In this document: piece by piece, positions 7,501 through 15,517 of the stretch | Numbering within the stretch: the first letter of the stretch is position 1 | Layout of the letters: every line of letters begins with the position of its first letter | NCBI GenBank assembly: GCA_034433375.1 | Contig: DAOUAQ010000259.1 | Location: 1-31,179, forward strand | Origin: DSWT01 sp034433375 | GTDB taxonomy: Bacteria > Chloroflexota > Anaerolineae > B4-G1 > SLSP01 | Direction: 5' to 3' | DNA: 31,179 bases | The notes under the pieces: model-generated | The model's database searches: none | Told to the model about the DNA's origin: nothing | Seen by the model: only the letters and a program-made list of their open reading frames with translations | Program-made: the position numbers and the translations under genes

Positions 7501-10500
7501 CGACGCCCCAGGTGCGGTCGCCAGCCTGTTGCAGGGGCAGTTGGACGACGACGGGGTGCAGCGCCGTGTCGCTGGCGACGAGGGTAACGGTCAGGCCGGT
7601 CGTCCCGGCGGGGAAGTAGAACGAGCGCGCCAGCACCGGCGCGAGCGGCCCGGTGCCCACGGCGGTCATCTCGCCGTCGTGCGGGACTTCGAAGCGCGTG
7701 GCGTCGCCCTCGGCGGTGATGCGGAAGACGGGCACGTCGAAGCTGGCAGTGAGCGTGCCGGTGGCTTGCGGCGCGGTCGGCGCGGTGGAGGCGGCGGCCA
7801 ACTGCTGCACCGCGACTGCGCCCGGTTGCCGTTGAATCGGCTGGGTAGGCAAGCCGTATAACTCCGTGCCATACACCCCAATAATGTCCCGCGCCTCGAA
7901 ATGCGCTCTGGGATGATATGTGTAATAGGTGCGAATCGCCCGCCGGTGAACTTCACCCATGGTCGTCGCATTGCCAAACAGCCCACGGAGAAACTGGTAG
8001 TGCACACGGTCGTTAAAGCGCATCTCGGCGCCGGCGGTCGTCTTTCCGAAGGTTGTGGAAGCATGATAGGTGATCTGTCGTTCCAGCGCGCCGCGCACCA
8101 GGGCATTGGTGTAATAGTTCCATTTTTGGGGATCATTGGTCGCGTCATAGCCTGTGGTATATCCGGCGTGACACCCGACGTTGACGAATACCGAACCGGG
8201 GAACACAGCCAGGATGTTCAGGTATCCGCTGGTGAAATGCAACGTGATCGGCGTCGTGTTGTAGTAGTGGGTGGCGTGAGAGTTGAGGATCGTCAAGCGG
8301 GGGCCTGAGGCCGGATTGTTTAGTGCATAGGTTACATTGCCAGGCACCCACTTATCTCCCGCCGTCTCATCCCACCACAAACGATGGCGTGGGGTACCGC
8401 GATCGGTCAAATCATCCGTCAAAACGTTATATCCCGAATCGCGGAGCAGGTTGACGAGTGTGCGTGTGTTGGCCTGCCAACCAAATTTCACCGTCCCATC
8501 CGCATAAAGTTCATTACGGATATTGAACGTAAACGCCGAGCCGGTGAGCGGTCCCACCACCGCCGGTTTCTCGTAACCGTCGATCATCGCGACCAGCGAG
8601 AGCGGAGCGAGGGCAAAGATCCGTCCCAACCCCCAATCCACGTCCGGCCCCGGCGGCGTGGTCATGGCGCGATTGCTGTATGGCACGTCGGTCATGATCA
8701 CGTTCTCCTGCGTGTCGATAATCGTTGCGACCCCGTGGTGTAGCGGATTGCCAGCCGCATCATTTCCCTGTTCATAGCGGCTTTCATCGTCAGCTTTGGG
8801 ATCAGGGAAACGATAAAACGGCACGACGGCGTCATCGCCGATGATGGCGATGGACTTCAGACGCGCGGCGGGCAAGCGCGCCGCCAGCCAATCAATGGTG
8901 AGAGGCATTTGCGCGCGTTGGGCAGCGTTGGCGTAGTCGAAGTCCTCGACATAAGCATCCTGCCGCACATCCAGCACCACGCCCTTATGCGCGGCGGCGT
9001 AGATGCGGATGCGCTCCACGGCCTCGTAATAGTCGAGCGTATGGTTGGTGTTCCGATCCTGGATAGCAGAGTTGGCGCTGGTGAGATTGAATTCCTTATA
9101 CAGTTCACGCAGATCGGTCAGCGCGACCAGTTCGGGTTGGGGATTGGGCGTTAGCGTCACCCTGTCGCTGAGCAGCGCCTCGACGAAGGGCTTCCCGGCC
9201 TGGACCACATAAAGCTCCAGTGTGTACGTAAGGGCCTCCGTGGGCGTGAACCACAGCGAAGGGTGAACGTCGTTGGCGTTGAAGTCGGCCTGCGTGCGGT
9301 CGAGGCGGCCCGCGCCGTCGTTGGTCATCTTGCGGGGATTGGCCGCATCGCCGTTGACCACGACGTACATATCCACGTTCTTCAAGCCGCACGTTTTGAG
9401 CGCGGCGGCCTGGAGTTCGTCCAATGCGCCGTAGAGCAAGACGTGCATATCGGGGACGCCGCCCGCATACGGGTTGAACGCCGCTTTGGGGATGAAAGTG
9501 GACGATGAGACCCGCAGTTTGTACGGTGAGTTCGACAACTCCGACGTGTTGCCGGCCGGATCGGTGGCGGTGGCGGCGACGGTGTAACTCACCGGCAGCG
9601 CGCTCGCCAGGGTGACGGTGAACGCCGCGTTGCCCTGCGCGTCGGTGGTGACGTTTTTGAAGGTGAGATACCGCTCGCCGTCGCCGTAGCCCACCGGGAA
9701 GCCACGCGCGGCGTTGCAGATTTCGTAGGCGAAGAGTTCCACGCGGTACGTGGTATTCGGCGCGCTGGCCAGCGTGCCCGTCACGACCTTGTCTTTCACG
9801 CCCAGAATCGTGGGGAAGTTCTGGCGCTGATTGGCGCCCGTGTCCACGTCGCCCAGGTCGTTGGATGTGAAACCGTCGTCGTCCAAATCCACGGGACGCC
9901 CGTCGTTGAGGTAGATGGCGTTCCCCTGAAGCGTGTTGCTGATGGCGTTATCCGCGATCAGCACACCCACGTCGGCGTTGAAGGCGATGGTGTTGGTCGC
10001 CGCGCCCGTCCCGCCGATGAGGTTGCGCGTTCCTTCCGAAATCCAAATGCCGGCGCCGCCGTTGCCCGCCGGAGTTTGGTCGGCCAGCACGCCGATGAGG
10101 TTTCCTTGAATCTGGTTGCCGGTCGCGCCGGGCCGGAACACGTATATCCCGCCATACGCGCTGCCAACGACGATATTGCGCGCTGCGGACGTCGCGCCGC
10201 CGATCTGATTGCCGGACGCGCCTTCTATGCCGATGCCCATAAATCGGTTGCCGGGATCGTCGCCGCTGCCGGGGACTTCGTCCGGGTCGCTGAAGCTGCC
10301 GTTCTGGTACGCGCCGATGAGGTTGCCCTGCACGGTGTTGCTCAGCGCCGTCCCATCGACGATCTGAATGGTGACGCCGTTCTGGCCGTTGCCGGCGATG
10401 ACGTTGCCCGCGCCTGTTTCCGCGCCGCCGACGGTATTCCGCGAGGCATCGTAGATCATCACGCCGCTGTACGTGTTGGGCGCCAGCGCCATACCGCTCG

Positions 10501-12154
10501 CGTTCAGGCCGATGAGATTGCCCTGCACAAGGTTGCCCTCAGCCGCGCCGCCTCCACCCGCGCGAATTTCGACGCCGTTTCCCATGTTCCCGGCGATGAC
10601 GTTGCGCGCGCCGGTCGGCGTCCCGCCGATGGTGTTGTAGGAGGCGTTATAGATCGCCACGCCATTAGCGCCGTTGGAAAGTATCGTCAATCCGGTCGCA
10701 TCCACCCCGATGCGGTTGCCCTGGACGAGGTTGCCGGTCGCCGTGTACTCACCGGCGGTTTGAATCAAAATGCCGTTGCCCAGGTTCCCGGCGATGACAT
10801 TGCCCGCACCTTCCGCCGCCCCGCCAACCTGGTTGGACGAGGCATTGTGAATGAGGACGCCGTTGCCATTGTTGGAAAATGCCTGCGTCCCGCTCACGTC
10901 CAGGCCGATGTAGTTGCCCTGAATGATGTTGCCGTCGGCGGGCGCGACAAGCGCCGCCGGTTCTGAGATCGGCGCAGAAGGCTCACCCTCCCGTCGCAAG
11001 CCATAGCTAACCGGCGACACGCTCGGAGCCGCTGTCGTCATAGCCGGCGGGACAGAAATTTCCACACCGCTCAACCCACTTGCCGCGATAATGTTGCGAG
11101 CCGCAGCGGTGGTTCCGCCTACCGTGTTGTTGGACGATTGATGGATGAGCACACCCACGCGCGCATTGGGCAGTTCCTGTGTCCCACTGATGTTGGTGCC
11201 GATGTAGTTGCCCACCACCAGGTTGCCGCTCGTCCCCTGGTCCAGGGCGACGCCGTGCTGCCCGTTCCCCGCGATGATATTGCGCTCGCCGGTCGCCGTC
11301 CCGCCGATCTGGTTGTTGGTGGATGTGGGGTAGAAGACGGCGACGCCGGTGTAACCATTACCCAGCATGGTTTGCCCGTTGGGCGCGATGCCGATGTAGT
11401 TGCCGATGATACGGTTGCCGGACGCGCCAATGTTATTGACCGCGTTGCCGATCTGGATGCCGTGCCCGTTGTTCCCGGAGATCACGTTGCGCTGCGCGGG
11501 CGTCGTCCCGCCGATGCGGTTGCCGTCGGCGCCTTCGACGATAATAATGCCGCTATTCCCATTGCCCAGGCCGCTAAGGCCAGCGGCGTTCGTTCCCAGG
11601 AAGTTGCCCTCGACGACGTTGTTGTCGCCGTCCACAGCGATGCCGCAACCGTTGAGCGTCCCATCGCCCTTGAAACCGGTGATCGTCATCCCGCGGATCG
11701 TGCTGTTGGACGCCACCAGATACAAGCCGTTCGTTCCTACCGGGGCAAGCGCGCCATCCAGCCGCACCGACCCGCCGTGGCCCTGGTCGATGCCGTTGAT
11801 GGTCATCGCGTCGGTGATGTACGGCAATGCTGTCTGTGGGCGGATCGGTTGCGCGACGAAGCTGAAGACGATTTCGTCCGCGCCCACACCGGCGTTGGCC
11901 TCCTGGATGGCCGCGCGTAAGGTGCAAACGCCAGGCGCGGGCGTACAAACCGTATGGCCCACGTCCCACGTCCCCGGGTCGCAGGCGCCATTGCCGGGAT
12001 TGCAGTCTTCATAATCCAGGGGCGTGTTGACGACGAAGAGTTGCGCGGGCGCTTCCGGCGCGGCAGCGACCGGAGGCGTCGCCGACGAATCAGGCGCAAG
12101 AAGGAATAAACACATCAGAAGGCCGATATCTCGTAGGGTTTTTGACACACGCAT
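4538..12154 (-). CDS. giant secreted protein: NosD-type beta-helix, gingipain-like C25 peptidase domain, Ig-like domains, second beta-helix
   Basis: This protein has 2,538 residues. The ATG at 12154 is chosen over 12202 because GGGAGG sits 6 nt upstream and a signal peptide follows (MRVSKTLRDIGLLMCLFLL). Residues ~40-100 resemble a CSLREA-type start (CTLRAAIQEANAG). Residues ~100-760 carry about nine beta-helix repeats (NxIGGTxxxxRNVIxGN, then NxVxGNxIG). An Ig-like domain is at ~755-875. Residues ~1006-1438 look like a peptidase C25 (gingipain) caspase-fold domain: AIIGDDAVVPFYRF, the His motif ILNSHATHYY (His1293) and the Cys motif FVNVGCHAGY (Cys1328). The 35-residue His-Cys spacing is close to the 33 of gingipains. 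Residues ~1472-1612 resemble a C25 propeptide, here after the catalytic domain. Ig-like modules follow, then YVYLPLVLR at 1934-1942, then a second beta-helix ending in DIGADEY, as in choice-of-anchor Q proteins. Protease activity is inferred, not certain. Confidence 0.85.
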   Translation of the reverse strand: MRVSKTLRDIGLLMCLFLLAPDSSATPPVAAAPEAPAQLFVVNTPLDYEDCNPGNGACDPGTWDVGHTVCTPAPGVCTLRAAIQEANAGVGADEIVFSFVAQPIRPQTALPYITDAMTINGIDQGHGGSVRLDGALAPVGTNGLYLVASNSTIRGMTITGFKGDGTLNGCGIAVDGDNNVVEGNFLGTNAAGLSGLGNGNSGIIIVEGADGNRIGGTTPAQRNVISGNNGHGIQIGNAVNNIGASGNRIIGNYIGIAPNGQTMLGNGYTGVAVFYPTSTNNQIGGTATGERNIIAGNGQHGVALDQGTSGNLVVGNYIGTNISGTQELPNARVGVLIHQSSNNTVGGTTAAARNIIAASGLSGVEISVPPAMTTAAPSVSPVSYGLRREGEPSAPISEPAALVAPADGNIIQGNYIGLDVSGTQAFSNNGNGVLIHNASSNQVGGAAEGAGNVIAGNLGNGILIQTAGEYTATGNLVQGNRIGVDATGLTILSNGANGVAIYNASYNTIGGTPTGARNVIAGNMGNGVEIRAGGGGAAEGNLVQGNLIGLNASGMALAPNTYSGVMIYDASRNTVGGAETGAGNVIAGNGQNGVTIQIVDGTALSNTVQGNLIGAYQNGSFSDPDEVPGSGDDPGNRFMGIGIEGASGNQIGGATSAARNIVVGSAYGGIYVFRPGATGNQIQGNLIGVLADQTPAGNGGAGIWISEGTRNLIGGTGAATNTIAFNADVGVLIADNAISNTLQGNAIYLNDGRPVDLDDDGFTSNDLGDVDTGANQRQNFPTILGVKDKVVTGTLASAPNTTYRVELFAYEICNAARGFPVGYGDGERYLTFKNVTTDAQGNAAFTVTLASALPVSYTVAATATDPAGNTSELSNSPYKLRVSSSTFIPKAAFNPYAGGVPDMHVLLYGALDELQAAALKTCGLKNVDMYVVVNGDAANPRKMTNDGAGRLDRTQADFNANDVHPSLWFTPTEALTYTLELYVVQAGKPFVEALLSDRVTLTPNPQPELVALTDLRELYKEFNLTSANSAIQDRNTNHTLDYYEAVERIRIYAAAHKGVVLDVRQDAYVEDFDYANAAQRAQMPLTIDWLAARLPAARLKSIAIIGDDAVVPFYRFPDPKADDESRYEQGNDAAGNPLHHGVATIIDTQENVIMTDVPYSNRAMTTPPGPDVDWGLGRIFALAPLSLVAMIDGYEKPAVVGPLTGSAFTFNIRNELYADGTVKFGWQANTRTLVNLLRDSGYNVLTDDLTDRGTPRHRLWWDETAGDKWVPGNVTYALNNPASGPRLTILNSHATHYYNTTPITLHFTSGYLNILAVFPGSVFVNVGCHAGYTTGYDATNDPQKWNYYTNALVRGALERQITYHASTTFGKTTAGAEMRFNDRVHYQFLRGLFGNATTMGEVHRRAIRTYYTYHPRAHFEARDIIGVYGTELYGLPTQPIQRQPGAVAVQQLAAASTAPTAPQATGTLTASFDVPVFRITAEGDATRFEVPHDGEMTAVGTGPLAPVLARSFYFPAGTTGLTVTLVASDTALHPVVVQLPLQQAGDRTWGVETVPFTGTALYPAEFFWTAIYSDARGVQLALSAIPLRYDPLTGQVTLYHHLEFQVDYDLPDNGTLAPTTAPDITALSINGGAPVGVDQASLPLSLTATVAEDGPLTLRWVIEDAAGQPVRGDIDVVTLTAGVNVLAWDTDSLGWQPGPKVLHAQLADAEDVVLATAQTPFTAQGRSLAVTTDQPLYGPDATQVIARAEVRDTTGALVPGLSGALAASLDGVAQALVWQGDGVYTTTLDVAALAAISHTLDVTLPGGPADTAPFSVDRIAPTASLSSPEVAYAPAGIPVTINGDDDLSGVAVYRLQYRIGETGAWTDWLTRETTWNYDLGAPADLTPVFGPTIPAVLQGDATYYFRVQAVDWAGNVETLHADADTWTTYVQLKYVYLPLVLRAYDGSGGVLGNIRYVKRYAADSGDCLTPATACGTIQYAVDVALDGDTIAIAGYADAYTLENPGGDPRNTYWQTSTRPKPDGYYGPDEVTQVVLVDKSLTLRGGYSEDFKTRNPVIYKTVLRPGLTGGAGRGVLIAPFVAVTLEDLYILEGDATGLGGAYHSAYGYYDAGGGVHALGVSYRQDALIIRNCVIAGNRASDWNFAEGGGIYIKNRSSAQLIGNVISSNFAGGGGGQGGGLFMRGGAGVRLETNSIISNTGTEYGDFQGGGACLYGLVSPVIRGNTIAANVGTEKGARVLGGGLYIDTVTGAVISGNIIRDNVAGGYEVGAGGGLSMYQSQNITLRGNSILGNIAAYAGATGTASSGGGLRVSAGCANIVLENNIIARNQAPYAGSGLLFTPTSSENLVVTLRHNTIADNRLSESANQRISESANGEWQMANGASVDQRLSELADNALLFTPYSLLPTPYSLLPTPYSPLLAVPKESQGIMTVYNVTLNAVNTIIAGHTRGIFELFPGEGTLQVNYTLWYANTVNADPTVARTNDRFGSPDFVNAAAGDYHIGANSAARDAGPEVGVTTDIDGDVRDDLPDIGADEYMQP
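4905..4967. repeat. heptanucleotide array, 9 copies (AAGGAGT)
   Basis: Nine contiguous 7-mers (GGGGAGT, AAGGAGT, AGGAAGT, AAGGAGT, AAGGAGT, AGGAAGT, AAAGAGT, AAGGAGT, AAAGAGT) total 63 nt, a multiple of 21, so the block is frame-neutral. It is translated in the second beta-helix of the giant protein as a seven-residue repeat (FTPYSLL, PTPYSLL, PTPYSPL). Confidence 0.9.
4981..5080. repeat. composite array: octamers flanking four heptamers
   Basis: Four 8-mers (CCAGTTCG, CTGAGGCG, CTGATCAA, CCGATGCG) precede four 7-mers (CCATTTG twice, CCATTCG twice). Five more 8-mers follow (CCGATTCA, CTGATTCG, CTGATTCG, CCGACTCG, CTCAACCG). It lies 13 nt beyond the AAGGAGT array inside the same coding frame. 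The octamers give an 8-residue protein period (RLSESANQ, RISESANG). Confidence 0.85.
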
Positions 12155-12263
12155 CACGCACCTCCCGAGAACAAATCTGATTGAGGTTAACCAGATGATC
12201 AAGCCAACATGGGCTTGGGTGGCCGCCTGGTGTGACGGACACTTCCAGCTTTAGAACGCGAAT

Positions 12264-13826
12264 CTATTCCCGACTTGGCAGCACGAATTCGATCACGATG
12301 CCGGGACTATCTTCCCGGTTGAAGCTACGACATGTGCCGCCCACGCTCCATACTTGCGTGGCGACCATCGAGAGTCCCAGTCCCATACCGGCGACCTGCC
12401 CCGTCGTAAACTTGTCCACTTGATAGTAAGGCATCCACATCCGCACAAGCTGCTCCGGCGACAGTGTCAGGCCATCATCCCACACTTGAATCTTGACCTG
12501 CTGCACGCCGGCCGGCGCGACATCAATCGTAATCACCGGCATGTTGCGCGGATGGAATTTTTGGGCATTCTCCAGAACCTCCCACAAGATCACCTCGAGG
12601 CTCCATTGCGAGAGCGCAAGATGCTGATCCTGCAAGGGTTGGGCAACCATCACGGTGACATCTGGCAGCAACAAATCGCCGCCGATGTTCGCAATCAGCG
12701 CCGCGAAGTTCGCCAGGGGGAAGGCGGCATCCGGTGTCGCAATACGAGGCGCGCCCAGATAGCGGACAATTTCCTCAATCTCAGCATAAAGATGTTGCGC
12801 GCCTTCGGAGGCATTTTGAACGAACATTAGAATATCGTCCCGTGACATCGTTTCTATCTGTTCGATCAAGAAGGTCAGCCCGGTGTAGATGGGAACCAAA
12901 GGTGTGCGTAATTTGTGCGCGATCATCGAATGGAAACGATTCAACTCTTCCTGTAGCGCAGTTTTTTCGGTGATGTCTTTGAGGCAGATAATGCGCCCGG
13001 CTTGCATATCCAGGCCGGCCGCGATGTCGAGCATCTCCACTTGCAGCCAAAACGCTTTGTCAACCTGCGTCTCCGGACGCACCAGGTAGAGCGGCACCGG
13101 GGCTTTGTTGATGAACATCTTCTTCGGCCAGAGCGCCCAGGCTGCCTGTGGCTCGCAGAGATACTGCTGCTTGACGATGTCCATAAACGCCGGCGGCGCG
13201 GTCCTGTCAATCTCGCGTCCCAGGCCCAGGTATACCTGCGCGTTGAGATTGGCGTACAGAATCCGTTCCTCTTGATCAACGATGACATAGCCATCGTTCA
13301 CCCGTCCCAAGAGATAGCGGAACATTGCTTCAGAGGCGCGCAGGGTGGCCGTGCTCTCGGTCATACGCCGGTTGAGGACTTCGTGCGCGGCCTGCAGGGC
13401 GGCTTCGGCATCCTGACGGGCGGCAATTTCTGCTTGAAGACGCTCGTCCTGGGCGGCAACCTGCTGCTGCAACTGCTGAAGCGCCAGACAGTTTTCTACC
13501 CGCGCTAAAACTTCCGCCGCGCGAAAGGGCTTTGCCAGATAATCCATACCGCCGCGGGCGAAGACTTCTTCGCGCTCCGTGTCGGTGTCGAAAACGCCGC
13601 TAACGATCACCGGCGCAGGCCAGGCGATATCCGGCTGCAGACGCGCGTAGGCTTCGACGCATACAATATCAACGATGGCGAGGTCGGGGGCAAGTTCGGC
13701 AAGCGTTGCAGGGTTGACCTTTTCCTGAGGCAAAACGCGCACTGAGTACCCGTGAGGTGTCAATATCTCAGTCAAGAACTGACCTTCAGAGGAATTATCG
13801 GTTATCACCATAACTGTTTCTGCCAT
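12264..13826 (-). CDS. REC-PAS-histidine kinase (signal transduction)
   Basis: This 520-residue cytoplasmic protein has no membrane segments. An N-terminal receiver domain (~5-115) has the phospho-acceptor candidate Asp53 (LAIVDIV) and the conserved Lys99 (YLAKPFR); its acidic pocket is reduced to one Asp near residue 10. A glutamine-rich coiled coil (~115-165) links to a PAS domain (~165-290, with YVIVDQEERILYANLNAQVY). The kinase core has an H-box MIAHKLRTPL (His304), N-box LWEVLENAQKFHP (Asn420), G1 VWDDG (450-452) and G2 MGLGLSM (481-487). The ATG at 13826 has AAGGGGG 6 nt upstream, and a sigma-70-like promoter is visible. Such REC-first kinases relay a signal from another kinase; no dedicated response regulator is adjacent, so the partner is unknown. 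Confidence 0.9.
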   Translation of the reverse strand: MAETVMVITDNSSEGQFLTEILTPHGYSVRVLPQEKVNPATLAELAPDLAIVDIVCVEAYARLQPDIAWPAPVIVSGVFDTDTEREEVFARGGMDYLAKPFRAAEVLARVENCLALQQLQQQVAAQDERLQAEIAARQDAEAALQAAHEVLNRRMTESTATLRASEAMFRYLLGRVNDGYVIVDQEERILYANLNAQVYLGLGREIDRTAPPAFMDIVKQQYLCEPQAAWALWPKKMFINKAPVPLYLVRPETQVDKAFWLQVEMLDIAAGLDMQAGRIICLKDITEKTALQEELNRFHSMIAHKLRTPLVPIYTGLTFLIEQIETMSRDDILMFVQNASEGAQHLYAEIEEIVRYLGAPRIATPDAAFPLANFAALIANIGGDLLLPDVTVMVAQPLQDQHLALSQWSLEVILWEVLENAQKFHPRNMPVITIDVAPAGVQQVKIQVWDDGLTLSPEQLVRMWMPYYQVDKFTTGQVAGMGLGLSMVATQVWSVGGTCRSFNREDSPGIVIEFVLPSRE

Positions 13827-13875
13827 CGTACCCCCTTAAAAGGTTCGGCGAACACTGCCAGGACATATATATACC

Positions 13876-13903
13876 AGTATATCCTAAACGGAGATACGCT
13901 CAA
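13876..13903 (-). promoter_or_regulatory. candidate sigma-70-type promoter for the histidine kinase gene
   Basis: On the minus strand TTGAGC (13898-13903) and TATACT (13876-13881) are separated by 16 nt. The -35 matches 4 of 6 and the -10 matches 5 of 6 consensus positions. Initiation would fall near 13869 and leave a leader of about 43 nt before the start codon at 13826. An AT-rich imperfect palindrome (about 13860-13885) overlaps the -10 and could be an operator. Confidence 0.45.
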
Positions 13904-13945
13904 TAGCTCTTTAGTACGCTGAAGATGACTGGTAAAATTGCTCAG

Positions 13946-14917
13946 TTAACACTGCCACACCAGCGCCTGTAATTCCTGGAGTGACGTTATAGGTGGATGG
14001 CCTAAAGCTTTCATCGTCAGCGCCATAATGTCAACCGCAAACTCGTGCAAGAACGTGAAAGCCATAGCGCGCGTGAAGAAGTGGTCGTCCAGTTTGATGT
14101 GCGGATCATAGCTATCCATAAAGGTCGTCAGACATTCATAATCTCGATCCAACCCACTGAACCACAAGGCGATCCACTCATACTCGCGTGGGCCAACGAG
14201 CGCATCGCCAAAGTCAATCAAACCCGAAATGCGCCACTTGCCGTTATCCTGCCGCAGTAGAATGTGATCCTCGGTCAAATCCCCGTTCATCAGCACCAGG
14301 GGGACATTGTCACCGCCATCCAATTCAGACGCGAGGAATCCTGGAATCTCGGCGACGATGGACAAGGGAAGGATGCCTTCCCATTGACCGGCTTCGGCAA
14401 CTTCCGCCGCGCGGCGCTGCACAAACGCTCGCCATCCCGCCTGGGTGTGATCCAGGGATGTGAGCTGCGCAAGCGGCACATTGTGAAGGTGACGCACCAT
14501 CTCGCCCATATCAGCGATGATCCGCAGCAGGTTGCGCCGGGGGACGTGGTCACGCACATCGCGGATAGGCGCGCCCGGTTTGAAGTCAATGATAATGTAG
14601 GGCCACCGCATCTGATCTTCAAGAACGCCCTGCGCGATGAGCGACGGTACAGGGACGCGCGCATCACGGCTCAAAAGCGCGTACAACTCACATTCCAGGT
14701 CGAAGTCCTCCGGACAAAACGGCGCGTAAATTTTGACGACGTAGGCTTCATCAACGACAAAGACTGCGTTGGTTCCGGGGTATCCGGCCTCCACGTGCTG
14801 CGCCGGAAGGTTATGGCGACGGCAGATTTCGCGCACGGCAAGCGTCCACTGCGCGACGTTCGTAAACATCCGACCCCACTCGGTCCAGGTGGTTATGACA
14901 GGAAGCAAAGCTGGCAT
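13946..14917 (-). CDS. aminoglycoside phosphotransferase (APH)-family kinase-like protein
   Basis: This 323-residue cytoplasmic protein has the APH/choline-kinase fold. Its nucleotide-binding lysine is in YVVKIY (Lys62), with acidic partners in DLECELYA (Glu75/Glu77). The hinge reads YIIIDFKPGAPI. The catalytic loop is MNGDLTEDHILL, with the base Asp213, and the metal-binding segment is GLIDFGDAL (Asp235). The family loop is usually HGDLxxxN; here His is replaced by Asn211 and the distal Asn by His218. The acceptor substrate cannot be deduced, and antibiotic resistance should not be assumed. The ATG at 14917 directly abuts a heptanucleotide array and lacks a Shine-Dalgarno; an in-frame ATG at 14869 with a weak GGGG upstream is an alternative start that would remove 16 residues. 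It lies 22 nt downstream of the flavodoxin-like gene. Confidence 0.8.
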   Translation of the reverse strand: MPALLPVITTWTEWGRMFTNVAQWTLAVREICRRHNLPAQHVEAGYPGTNAVFVVDEAYVVKIYAPFCPEDFDLECELYALLSRDARVPVPSLIAQGVLEDQMRWPYIIIDFKPGAPIRDVRDHVPRRNLLRIIADMGEMVRHLHNVPLAQLTSLDHTQAGWRAFVQRRAAEVAEAGQWEGILPLSIVAEIPGFLASELDGGDNVPLVLMNGDLTEDHILLRQDNGKWRISGLIDFGDALVGPREYEWIALWFSGLDRDYECLTTFMDSYDPHIKLDDHFFTRAMAFTFLHEFAVDIMALTMKALGHPPITSLQELQALVWQC

Positions 14918-14920
14918 GGT

Positions 14921-14990
14921 GCGAGTTATGAGTTGCGAGTTAAGAGTTACGGGTTGCTGATGGCTGATGGCTGACAGCTAATCGCTGAGT
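14921..14990. repeat. heptanucleotide array, 10 copies (GCGAGTT then GCTGATG)
   Basis: Ten contiguous 7-mers: GCGAGTT, ATGAGTT, GCGAGTT, AAGAGTT, ACGGGTT, then GCTGATG, GCTGATG, GCTGACA, GCTAATC, GCTGAGT. The array spans the whole gap between the APH-like and flavodoxin-like genes. It also encodes the last residues and stop codon of the flavodoxin-like protein (stop at 14940-14942). Confidence 0.9.
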
Positions 14991-15449
14991 CAACGTTGCC
15001 ACACGAACGCCCATTTCGCGGGCCTGGCGCAAGGCTTTCTCATCCGGCGCGCCCACAGCGAAGGGGCCAAAGTGTGGACCTTGCGTCGTCCCCGGCACCA
15101 CCATACCGCAGACGAGCATCGCGGTGATGATAGACATATTCGTCATTTCGTGGCCGCACCCCGCGCCGCCGGACGTGGTGAACGCAGCGCCAACTTTGCC
15201 CTCCAGCTTGCCGTAAATTTTCTCGGTGACGTCGAACATCTGCTTGACCCGCGCCGCCATCTGCCCAAAGTAGGTAGGCGAGCCAACGATGATGCCGTCA
15301 GCCGCCAGCAAGTCATCGTTAGTGGTTTGGGGAACGCTCTTCATCACACACTCCACCCCTGCTACGGATTGTACGCCTTCTGCTACAGCCTCCGCCAACG
15401 CTTTCGTGTTGCCGGTCGAGCTAAAATACGTGATCAAGATTCGGGTCAT
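14940..15449 (-). CDS. flavodoxin-like / WrbA-type NAD(P)H-quinone oxidoreductase family protein
   Basis: This 169-residue protein has a flavodoxin fold. The FMN phosphate loop is YFSSTGNTKALAEAV (residues ~8-22). IIVGSPTYFGQMAARVKQMFD (~53-73) and AFTTSGGAGCGHEM (~89-102) are typical of the WrbA/flavodoxin oxidoreductase family. It likely transfers electrons from NAD(P)H to quinones or a protein partner. It is shorter than WrbA (about 200 residues). The last ~14 residues (RLAVSHQPSATRNS) are encoded by a heptanucleotide array, which supplies the stop codon, so the native C-terminus has probably been rewritten. The start at 15449 has GGAGGTG about 6 nt upstream. Confidence 0.85.
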   Translation of the reverse strand: MTRILITYFSSTGNTKALAEAVAEGVQSVAGVECVMKSVPQTTNDDLLAADGIIVGSPTYFGQMAARVKQMFDVTEKIYGKLEGKVGAAFTTSGGAGCGHEMTNMSIITAMLVCGMVVPGTTQGPHFGPFAVGAPDEKALRQAREMGVRVATLTQRLAVSHQPSATRNS

Positions 15450-15467
15450 TGCACACCTCCACGGAAA

Positions 15468-15502
15468 ACAGTTGCGGGTTGCCAGTTACAGGTTGAAAGT
15501 TA
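15468..15502. repeat. heptanucleotide array, 5 copies (CAGGTTG-type)
   Basis: Five contiguous 7-mers (ACAGTTG, CGGGTTG, CCAGTTA, CAGGTTG, AAAGTTA) occupy the 68-nt gap between the unknown protein gene (stop at 15518) and the flavodoxin-like gene. They sit just upstream of that gene's ribosome binding site. Confidence 0.75.
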
Positions 15503-15517
15503 GGGAAATTTGTTGAC

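Noticed and set aside
12200..12217. Short hairpin (CAAGCC / GGCTTG, 6 bp) between the histidine kinase and the giant protein gene
   Set aside because: The stem is too short and has no T-run; expected by chance at this GC content.
13848..13957. Direct repeat AACACTGCCA on both sides of the histidine kinase promoter gap
   Set aside because: It is only 10 bp, one copy overlaps the end of the APH-like gene, and nothing resembling a mobile element lies between them.
13946..14917. Annotation as an antibiotic-resistance aminoglycoside kinase
   Set aside because: The fold is shared by many kinases with other substrates, and the catalytic loop is non-canonical; nothing in the context indicates resistance.
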